Shown: in pieces, positions 6,145 to 12,117 of the stretch | Layout of the letters: every line of letters begins with the position of its first letter | Numbering within the stretch: position 1 is the first letter of the stretch | Origin: CAYYJM01 sp964471755 | Lineage (GTDB): Bacteria > Planctomycetota > Planctomycetia > Gemmatales > Gemmataceae | DNA: 14,662 nt | Direction: 5' to 3' | Assembly (NCBI GenBank): GCA_964471755.1 | Contig: CAYYJM010000156.1 | Coordinates: forward strand, 1-14,662 | Program-made: the position numbers and the translations under genes | The notes under the pieces: generated by a model | The model's database searches: none | What the model was told of the DNA's origin: nothing | Seen by the model: the letters and a program-made list of their open reading frames with translations, nothing else

Positions 6145-8601
6145 ATGCGCTGTGCGCTCGTCCTCCTCCTGGCCTTGCTCGCGCTGCCGGTCCATGCCGC
6201 CGAGAAACCGGTCGCCGTGACGATCGAGCCCGGCTCGCTCCTCCTGGCCGGTCGCGATGCCGGCCGACAGCTCCTGATCACCGCCAGGGATGCCGGCGGC
6301 AAGGTCTTCGACGCCACACGCCAGGCCACGTTCACCACCAGTCCCAGCGGCATCGTCGCGATCGATACCACGGGATACGTCACGTCCCTCAAGGAAGGGA
6401 CGACGACGATCACGGCAACCGTTGGCGGCGTCAAGGCCAGCGCGACGATCAAGGCGGAGCGGATCGTCGAGGACGTGTCGATCGACTTCGCCAACCAGGT
6501 GGTGCCGATCTTCACGAAGTTCGGCTGCAATGCCGGCGGCTGTCATGGCAAGGCCGACGGGCAGAACGGCTTCAAGCTGTCGCTGCTCGGGTTCGAGCCG
6601 GCGGAGGACTACGAGTTCCTCGTTCGCGAGAGTCGCGGCCGACGAATCTACCGGCCCGCTCCGGAATACAGCCTGCTCCTGCGCAAGGCGGTCGGAGCGA
6701 TGCCGCACGGCGGCGGCAAGAAACTCACGGAGACGTCGCCCTTCTACCGCATCCTGCGCCGCTGGGTCGAGCAGGGAGCGGTGTACCAGGACACGCCGGC
6801 GACTGCCGTGGTCCGGATCGAGGTGCTGCCTCGCGAACGCCTCCTGGAGCGGAAGGCGACGCAGCAACTCGTCGTGCTGGCCCATCACGCGGACGGCTCG
6901 ATCACTGACGCCACCCGCCTGGCCCAGTTCGAGGCCAATCAACCGGACCTGGGCGAGGTGACCGAGACGGGCCTGGTCACGGTCAAGGAGATTCCCGGCA
7001 GCGTCGCCGTCATGGTTCGGTTCCAGTCGCAGGTGGACGTCTTCCGGGCGACGGTGCCGCTGGGCGCGCCGGTGACGAACCTGCCCGCCTCCGAGTCGTT
7101 CATCGACCGCCTGGTCTTCGCGCGGCTCAGGGAACTCGGCGTGCCGCCATCGGCCCTGTGCGACGACGGCACCTTCCTGCGCCGGGTCACCCTCGACGTT
7201 GCCGGCCGACTGCCAACGCTGGAGGAGACGAAGACGTTCCTGGCCGACTCCGCGAAGGACAAACGCGAGAAGTTGGTCGATCGGCTGCTCGCCTCGGGTG
7301 CGTACGCCGACTACTTCGCCCTCAAGTGGGGGGCGGTGCTGCGGAACCGGCGAAGGGGTGCGAACGATCCGGCGGAACCGACAGCGGCATTCCATCACTG
7401 GATTCGCCAGAGCCTGGCCGACAACAAGCCGTTCGACCAGTTCGTGCGGGAGATCCTGACGACCACGGGGGCGGAGATCGAGACGCCGGCCGTCATCTGG
7501 TATCGCGAACTGAAGGAACCGACGGCGATCATGGAAGACGCCGCCCAGCTGTTCCTGGGCCAGCGGTTGGGATGCGCGAAGTGTCATCATCATCCGTTCG
7601 AGAAGTGGAGCCAGCAGGACTACTGGAGCTTCGCGGCCTTCTTCAATGCCGTGGACGTGAAGGACGCCAGGCCGGGCAAGCGGAACAACAAGACGAAGAA
7701 GATCGAGGGCGGCGAACCGGCCCGGGTGCTGCTCAAGGCGAAAGTTGCGCCGCTGAAGCATCCGCGTTCCGGCCAGGCGGTCGAGCCGACCGGCCTGGGC
7801 GGCGCGACGCCGATGACCCTGGCGGCGGGCGAGGATCCCCGACAGAAACTGGCCGCGTGGATGACCGAGCCGGCCAACCCGTTCTTCGCGAAGACCCTGG
7901 TCAACCGCTACTGGAAGCACTTCTTCAGTCGGGGCCTGGTCGATCCGGAAGACGACATGCGGGCGACGAATCCGGCGTCGAACCCCGCCCTGCTCGACGG
8001 CCTGGCGAAATCGTTCGTCGAGAGCAAGTACGATCTGAAGAAACTGGTGCGTGCGATCTGCACGTCGAAGGCGTATCAACTGAGCGCCGTGCCGAACGAA
8101 CACAACACGAACGATCGACAGAATTTCTCCCGTTTCCTGCCGCGTCGGCTTCATGCCGAGGTGCTGCTCGACTCGATCGATGACGTGACGCTGTCACGGA
8201 CGAGGTTCAAGAACGCTCCGGCGGACACGCGCGCGGTGCAGTTGCCGGACAACCTGGCCGACTCGTACTTCCTGAGCGTCTTCGGCAAGCCGGATTCGGC
8301 CAGCGCGTGCGAGTGCGAGCGGAATTCTGATGCGAGCCTGGCTCAGGCGCTGCACCTGTTCAACTCGCAGGAATTGCTGACGAAGGTGGCCGGCCCACGT
8401 GCCCAGGCCCTGAGCCGCGACAAACGGCCGATCGAGGAGCGCTTGACCGAACTCTATCTGGTGGCTCTGTGTCGGGAACCGTCTCGGGAGGAACTGGCGG
8501 CTCTGAAGGCACACGTCGAGAAGAAGAAGGGAGCCCAGGCGGCGTTCGAGGACGTCCTCTGGGCGCTGGTGAACACGAAGGAGTTTCTGTTCAACCATTG
8601 A
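6145..8601 (+). CDS. Secreted DUF1549/DUF1553 protein with Ig-like domains and cytochrome-c-like motifs
   Basis: This 818-residue protein has the domain order typical of a large planctomycete family of unknown function. MRCALVLLLALLALPVHAA is a signal peptide, cut probably after AHAA-like residues near 19. A bacterial Ig-like (BIG2) domain spans about 23-108. CNAGGCHG (128-135) is the cysteine motif of the family's cytochrome-like segment. A second Ig-like domain lies at about 223-312. DUF1549 spans about 316-540 and contains CAKCHHHPFE (477-486), a CxxCH haem-binding-type motif. DUF1553 starts at about 583 (KTLVNRYWKHFF) and runs to the C-terminus. I chose the ATG at 6145 because GAGGA lies eight bases upstream and it opens the signal peptide; an ATG at 6121 would add eight polar residues. 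Such genes often precede a DUF1501 gene, which is absent here: the next gene converges. It is exported, and haem attachment is plausible but unproven. Confidence 0.95.
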   Translation: MRCALVLLLALLALPVHAAEKPVAVTIEPGSLLLAGRDAGRQLLITARDAGGKVFDATRQATFTTSPSGIVAIDTTGYVTSLKEGTTTITATVGGVKASATIKAERIVEDVSIDFANQVVPIFTKFGCNAGGCHGKADGQNGFKLSLLGFEPAEDYEFLVRESRGRRIYRPAPEYSLLLRKAVGAMPHGGGKKLTETSPFYRILRRWVEQGAVYQDTPATAVVRIEVLPRERLLERKATQQLVVLAHHADGSITDATRLAQFEANQPDLGEVTETGLVTVKEIPGSVAVMVRFQSQVDVFRATVPLGAPVTNLPASESFIDRLVFARLRELGVPPSALCDDGTFLRRVTLDVAGRLPTLEETKTFLADSAKDKREKLVDRLLASGAYADYFALKWGAVLRNRRRGANDPAEPTAAFHHWIRQSLADNKPFDQFVREILTTTGAEIETPAVIWYRELKEPTAIMEDAAQLFLGQRLGCAKCHHHPFEKWSQQDYWSFAAFFNAVDVKDARPGKRNNKTKKIEGGEPARVLLKAKVAPLKHPRSGQAVEPTGLGGATPMTLAAGEDPRQKLAAWMTEPANPFFAKTLVNRYWKHFFSRGLVDPEDDMRATNPASNPALLDGLAKSFVESKYDLKKLVRAICTSKAYQLSAVPNEHNTNDRQNFSRFLPRRLHAEVLLDSIDDVTLSRTRFKNAPADTRAVQLPDNLADSYFLSVFGKPDSASACECERNSDASLAQALHLFNSQELLTKVAGPRAQALSRDKRPIEERLTELYLVALCREPSREELAALKAHVEKKKGAQAAFEDVLWALVNTKEFLFNH

Positions 8602-8626
8602 GTTGTCTTCGGCGAGCCGGGATCCG

Positions 8627-10759
8627 TCAAGCCGCCTGGTTCTCGGCGCTGGACTCTTCCGGCTCGCCTTCGCCCATCAGGTTCATCGCCACCCGGTCCA
8701 GTTCGGCTCGCAGCAGTTCGACCTGACGCTCGGCCCGTGCGCGGTCTGCTTCCAGTTGCTGCCAGCGTGTCTGCTGCTCGATTCGACGTCGGCCGCGCTC
8801 CGCTGCTCGGTCTCGGCGTTGCTGCCCCTTCGCCATCCGCAGACAGACCTCTTGCAGCCGGTCGGCCAACTCGACCAGACTCTCCCGCGCGAGCTGATTG
8901 AGCAGACCACGCTCGCGGTCCAGGGATTGCCATTCGGCCTTCAGGTCGGTCTCTTCCCGGACCCAGAGGGCGGCACACTCCTTCTCCAGACGGTCGAGCT
9001 TCCGCTCGGCGACGGCCACGTTGACCGCTCGGGCCAGGATCTCGTGCCGCATCTTCTCCAGGGCCAGCCGCTGCCGGGCGATCTCCTGCTGCGTCAGAAC
9101 CCGCTCACGGCGTTCGTCCTGGTGTTCCTGCCAGAGCCGGGAACACTCGGCATGGAGCTTCTCGAATTGCTCCCCGGCACGGACCAGACGACGGATTGCC
9201 TTGCGCGAACGGCGACGCTCGGCCTGGACCTGATCACGAGCCTGGTTCACGAGATCCTGACTGGCCTGCTCCCGGCCAGCCACCTCGGCCAGGATGCGCG
9301 ACTGCTCGATGGTCTGGTCCGCCTGCTGAATCCGCAGACGAAGCTCCAGCGCCTCCAGACGTGCTTGCCGCTGATCGAGAATGCTTTCCCTCCGCTCGGC
9401 GACCTCGCTCCGTTCGAGCAACTCCGTTTCCCGACGAACCAGCGAAGTGGTCGTCTCCTCCAGATTGGTCAACAGGGCCGCTCGATCCGCTTCCCATTCC
9501 TGCTGCTGGGTGACCAGACGCTGCCACTGCTCGGCCAGGTGCAGACGCTGATCCGAGAGATGGGCCGCCAGTTCGACCAGTTCGTGCGGCGCAGGAGGCG
9601 AAACCACCGGAGACGGCGGCGCGATCGTCGTCAAGGCCAGGGCCGTTGATCCGACCAGGGCCGGTTCTCGTCGGGTCAACTCGCGTTCCATGGCCGTGAG
9701 CCGGGCTCGCTGGCCTTGCACGCGGTTTTCCAGGCCACGCAGTTCCTTCTGAGCGTTGACCTGGGCCTTTCGCATGCGATGTTGCTCGGCCGCGAAGGCT
9801 TCCTGACGACGAACCAGGTTCTCCTCGCGTTCGGTCAACTCGCGGGCCTTCCGCCGGCGCTCCTGTTCCTCCTCGTGAAGGAGGACTTCCCAGCGCTGCT
9901 GTTCGAGGTGCAACTTCTCCCACTCGGCCCGGAGTTGGCGTTTGCCGAGTTCCATCTCGGTGTTCAGACGCAGCCGGATCTGCTCGACCGCCTGTCGGTC
10001 CGTGGTCAGCTGCGGGCGATCCGCTTCGAGTCGCTGACGCTCGGCCGTCAGCTGTGCTTCGCGATGGTTCAGGGCTTCCAGGGCCACACGAGTCTTTTCC
10101 TGGAGCGCGGCGGCTTCCTGAGCCAGGCGGCGTTCCTCACCGTCGAGTTGTTCGCTCCGAAGTGTCAACTCCGTCCGCACGCGGGCCAACTCGGCCTCCT
10201 CGGACTCGCGTTGTTGACGCCACTGCTGACGTTCTTCCTTGACCTGCTGCTGATAGGTCTCCAGCCGACCGTGTCGGTCTTCCAGGTGGCTGATGAGCTG
10301 CTTTTCCTGGGTTTCCAGGGCGACCCGACGTTGCTCCAGGCGGTTTTCCAGTTCGGTCAGCCGGACCTGTTCCGCGGCCACGGCCGCGACCTGAACGCGC
10401 AGACCCTCCTCGGACAGGCCCTGGGGTGGCAGGTAGCCCATCTCGGGAGGAAGACTCAACTCGAACTGAAACGGACCCATCGTGAGAACGTCACCGTCGT
10501 GGAGCAGACGGTTATCGACCCCGCGACCATTGACCAGAAGTTCGCCCTGTCCGGAAAGATCGCGCAGGACCGGGCCAGCGGGCCCCTGGACCAGGGCGAC
10601 GTGAAAGGGGGCAACGCCATCGAGGTTGAGCCGGACGTCGCAGGCAGGATCACGTCCAATGAGCGTCAACGGAAACCGCAGCGGACAGCGATTTCCTTTC
10701 TGGCGTCCGTTCAGGACGATCAACTCGGCGACGGGCTGGGTCGCGTCAGGGGATACCAT
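8627..10759 (-). CDS. FHA-domain protein with very long coiled coil
   Basis: This 710-residue protein has an N-terminal forkhead-associated domain (about 10-103), a fold that binds phosphothreonine peptides. Visible FHA marks are IGRDPACDVRL (34-44), H53 and VNGRGV (76-81). The usual Ser of the SxxH motif is Ala50 (APFH), so phosphopeptide affinity may be weakened. From about 115 to 690 the sequence is rich in Glu, Gln, Arg and Leu with repeated short EL/ER/RRE units, predicting an extended coiled-coil rod. No signal peptide or membrane helix is present, so it is probably a cytosolic scaffold linked to Ser/Thr kinase signalling; partners are unknown. AGGAG lies seven bases before the ATG. It is separated from upstream trxA by a terminator-like hairpin. 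A weak promoter, TTGACG (10817-10822), 18 bases, then CATGCT, could drive it. It converges with its other neighbour across 25 bases. Confidence 0.92.
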   Translation of the reverse strand: MVSPDATQPVAELIVLNGRQKGNRCPLRFPLTLIGRDPACDVRLNLDGVAPFHVALVQGPAGPVLRDLSGQGELLVNGRGVDNRLLHDGDVLTMGPFQFELSLPPEMGYLPPQGLSEEGLRVQVAAVAAEQVRLTELENRLEQRRVALETQEKQLISHLEDRHGRLETYQQQVKEERQQWRQQRESEEAELARVRTELTLRSEQLDGEERRLAQEAAALQEKTRVALEALNHREAQLTAERQRLEADRPQLTTDRQAVEQIRLRLNTEMELGKRQLRAEWEKLHLEQQRWEVLLHEEEQERRRKARELTEREENLVRRQEAFAAEQHRMRKAQVNAQKELRGLENRVQGQRARLTAMERELTRREPALVGSTALALTTIAPPSPVVSPPAPHELVELAAHLSDQRLHLAEQWQRLVTQQQEWEADRAALLTNLEETTTSLVRRETELLERSEVAERRESILDQRQARLEALELRLRIQQADQTIEQSRILAEVAGREQASQDLVNQARDQVQAERRRSRKAIRRLVRAGEQFEKLHAECSRLWQEHQDERRERVLTQQEIARQRLALEKMRHEILARAVNVAVAERKLDRLEKECAALWVREETDLKAEWQSLDRERGLLNQLARESLVELADRLQEVCLRMAKGQQRRDRAAERGRRRIEQQTRWQQLEADRARAERQVELLRAELDRVAMNLMGEGEPEESSAENQAA

Positions 10760-10772
10760 CCTCGCGCTCCTG

Positions 10773-10785
10773 TCTCGATTCGAGA
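10773..10785. promoter_or_regulatory. Small palindrome in the leader of the FHA gene
   Basis: A perfect TCTCGA-T-TCGAGA palindrome sits 13 bases before the FHA-protein start codon, just 5' of its AGGAG ribosome-binding site. It could be a regulator half-site pair or a minor leader hairpin. It is short enough to be coincidental. Confidence 0.3.
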
Positions 10786-10854
10786 AGACGCCAGCATGTC
10801 ATCGGCAGGGGACGCGCGTCAACTTCAACTTTAAGCGGCGAAGAGGGGAAGAAA

Positions 10855-10884
10855 CCGCGAGCGTCGGGAAGCCGGCGCTCGCGG
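10855..10884 (-). terminator. Probable intrinsic terminator of trxA
   Basis: This hairpin has a 13-bp stem (12 Watson-Crick pairs and one wobble or mismatch) with a four-base loop; the outer arms are CCGCGAGCG and CGCTCGCGG. On the minus strand it begins 44 bases after the thioredoxin stop and is followed by TTTCTTCCCC, a short pyrimidine-rich run with some T. This fits a weak or moderate Rho-independent terminator. The stem is symmetric, but on the plus strand no T-run follows it. It would isolate trxA from the FHA gene downstream. Confidence 0.65.
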
Positions 10885-10928
10885 CGAGGAGGATTGGGAA
10901 AACTGAAACGGCTGCGACACCGAGGCGG

Positions 10929-11267
10929 TCACGCCTCCAGCGCGCGGTTGATCATCTTGACGAACTCCGCCTCGGGACGGTTTCCCACCACGCGATCGGA
11001 AGGTTCGGCTCCACCCGTGAAGAGCAGGACGGCCGGGATCGACGAGATCGCGTAGCGGACGGCGATGTCCTGGTTATCGTCGGTATTCAACTTGCCGACC
11101 TTGATCTTGCCGGCAAATTGTTGCGCCAGCCGATCGATCGTCGGCGCGAGGGCGCGGCACGGCATGCACCAGGTCGCCCAGAAATCGACCAGGACCGGGA
11201 TGGAGCTGTTGACCACCTCCTGCTCCCAGTTGGCCGACGTCAGTTCCACCACATGCGAACTCGCCAT
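10929..11267 (-). CDS. trxA: Thioredoxin with CMPC active site
   Basis: This 112-residue cytosolic disulfide reductase has the normal single-domain thioredoxin length. VLVDFWATWCMPCRALAP (25-42) holds the redox pair C34 and C37, and P78 in SIPAV is the cis-proline that faces the active site. Asp28 and Trp33 are also conserved. The dipeptide between the cysteines is Met-Pro instead of the usual Gly-Pro; this can change redox potential and partner choice, but the rest is typical of TrxA. AGGAGAGG lies just before the ATG. Thioredoxins of this kind are recycled by thioredoxin reductase with NADPH and reduce many targets. It appears monocistronic: its own promoter lies upstream at 11309-11337 and a terminator-like hairpin lies downstream. 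It is divergent from the CBS/kor genes. Confidence 0.95.
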   Translation of the reverse strand: MASSHVVELTSANWEQEVVNSSIPVLVDFWATWCMPCRALAPTIDRLAQQFAGKIKVGKLNTDDNQDIAVRYAISSIPAVLLFTGGAEPSDRVVGNRPEAEFVKMINRALEA

Positions 11268-11308
11268 GAGTACCTCTCCTGAGGAAGGGATTCGTTCTCC
11301 ACTCCGGT

Positions 11309-11337
11309 ATTATAACCGGGCTGCCCCAGCCTGCCAG
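11309..11337 (-). promoter_or_regulatory. Promoter of trxA
   Basis: On the minus strand a perfect TATAAT (11309-11314) is preceded, after exactly 17 bases, by CTGGCA (11332-11337), which matches the -35 consensus at 4 of 6 positions. Transcription would start near 11301, giving a leader of about 35 bases before the ATG at 11267. The -10 is exactly framed by CCGGT (11304-11308) and ACCGG (11315-11319), an inverted repeat that could be an operator. Confidence 0.65.
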
Positions 11338-11464
11338 CGAGACGCCATCAGCGCGGATAATCCCGGTGATAAGTCCACCCCGGCGCGATGGCTCCTCCGC
11401 TCGGGACAATCGGCAAAAACGGCCGGTTCGCGGCAACCTGGAGAGCGGACCGGGCCGACCCGAC

Positions 11465-11493
11465 TTGCCAGGCTCGCTCCGGTTCTCGACAAT
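11465..11493 (+). promoter_or_regulatory. Candidate promoter of the CBS-korA-korB genes
   Basis: TTGCCA (11465-11470, 5 of 6 consensus) and GACAAT (11488-11493, 4 of 6) are spaced by 17 bases. The predicted start is near 11500, about 70 bases before the CBS-protein ATG. Confidence 0.45.
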
Positions 11494-11508
11494 GCACCTT
11501 CGGAGCGA
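11474..11508. promoter_or_regulatory. Inverted repeat bracketing the candidate -10
   Basis: Perfect 8-bp arms TCGCTCCG (11474-11481) and CGGAGCGA (11501-11508) are separated by 19 bases that include the candidate -10 GACAAT. This could be a regulator site with half-sites two helical turns apart, or chance in GC-rich DNA. No named regulator is recognised. Confidence 0.35.
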
Positions 11509-11568
11509 CCGTGAATCCCTGCCGCGTCCGGGGTGGTTGGCTCCGGGCCGACCACCAGGGTAGGGACC

Positions 11569-12036
11569 ATGCAACTGGCCCGCAATCTCCGCGTGGAGTC
11601 CGTGTCGCGTTTGCGGCCAACGCCCGCCTGCCGGGTGGAGCCGCAGCAGACCATCGGCGATGTCGTCGCCCGGATGCGTCAGGAACGTGTGGGCTGCGTC
11701 CTGGTCTGCGAGGGAGACCAGCTGATTGGCCTGTTCACCGAACGCGATCTGCTCCGGCGCGTTCTGGCGGTCGGCCTGGCCCTGACCACGCCGGTACGCG
11801 AGTGCATGACGCCCGACCCGGTGGTCGTCCGCCCCAGCGAATCCATCGGTGCGGCCCTGCGACGCATGGAAGAAGGCGGCTACCGTCACCTTCCCGTGAT
11901 CGATGAGGTCGGCCGACCGGTGGGCGTGCTTTCGGTCAAGCGAATTGTTCACTACCTCGTAGAACACTTTCCAGGGACGATCTATAACCAGCCGCCGAAC
12001 CCGAACTCCTACCCCCGCAAGCCCGAGGGGGCCTGA
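11569..12036 (+). CDS. Protein with paired CBS domains
   Basis: This 155-residue protein consists almost only of two CBS domains (about 15-70 and 76-134), a Bateman module that usually binds adenosine nucleotides such as AMP, ATP or SAM. The first domain includes LIGLFTERDLLRRVLA (52-67). The second starts after MTPDPVVVRPSESIGAALRR (80-99) and includes HLPVIDEVGRPVGVLSVKRI (107-126). A short Pro/Asn-rich tail (140-155) follows. No enzymatic, DNA-binding or membrane domain is attached. The ATG at 11569 has AGGG eight bases upstream; an in-frame GTG at 11533 would add 12 unlike residues. It lies 81 bases upstream of korA on the same strand, so co-transcription and nucleotide sensing for that oxidoreductase are possible, though only position supports this. 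It could instead be a stand-alone energy-sensing protein. Confidence 0.93.
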   Translation: MQLARNLRVESVSRLRPTPACRVEPQQTIGDVVARMRQERVGCVLVCEGDQLIGLFTERDLLRRVLAVGLALTTPVRECMTPDPVVVRPSESIGAALRRMEEGGYRHLPVIDEVGRPVGVLSVKRIVHYLVEHFPGTIYNQPPNPNSYPRKPEGA

Positions 12037-12044
12037 CCTTCCGA

Positions 12045-12111
12045 AACGATGAACGAGGAACGATGAACGAGGAATGAAACGCAAACGGAACGCCGTTCAT
12101 CGGTCCTCGTT
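12045..12111. repeat. 14-bp tandem repeat with an inverted copy before korA
   Basis: Two perfect tandem copies of AACGATGAACGAGG lie at 12045-12058 and 12059-12072. A reverse-complementary copy, TTCATCGGTCCTCGTT (12096-12111), pairs with 12052-12067 at 15 of 16 positions. The spacer RNA can therefore fold into a hairpin between the CBS gene and korA, ending six bases before the korA ATG at 12118. On the minus strand it reads as peptide such as FLVHRSSFIV, a low-complexity translation of the repeat and not a gene. Confidence 0.75.
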
Positions 12112-12117
12112 GTTGAG

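Larger units (their letters stand above)
11268..11568. other. Divergent intergenic region between trxA and the CBS gene
   Basis: This 301-base region holds no convincing gene in either direction. It contains the trxA promoter with its palindromic -10, a plus-strand candidate promoter at 11465-11493 and an 8-bp inverted repeat around the latter's -10. The middle part (about 11340-11460) shows no further structure that I can identify. Reading frames crossing it lack recognisable protein features. Confidence 0.6.

Noticed and set aside
6040..8154. 704-residue open frame on the minus strand
   Set aside because: It is antisense to the clear DUF1549/DUF1553 gene, is rich in Arg, Leu and Gln with no domain, and results from GC-rich codon bias.
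8602..8626. Bidirectional terminator between convergent genes
   Set aside because: The 25-base gap holds only very short self-complementary runs and no T-run; nothing supportable is seen.
8603..10834. Two plus-strand Leu-rich frames (348 and 372 residues)
   Set aside because: They are antisense to the FHA coiled-coil gene and arise in the same way from Glu/Gln/Arg-rich codons.
12045..12072. Possible CRISPR or larger satellite
   Set aside because: Only two directly adjoining 14-bp units occur, with no spacers and no cas genes.
11074..12084. 336-residue minus-strand frame upstream of and overlapping trxA
   Set aside because: It overlaps trxA out of frame, crosses the trxA promoter and lies antisense to the CBS gene. 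Its start lies in the 14-bp repeat (peptide SSFLVH), and no domain is visible.
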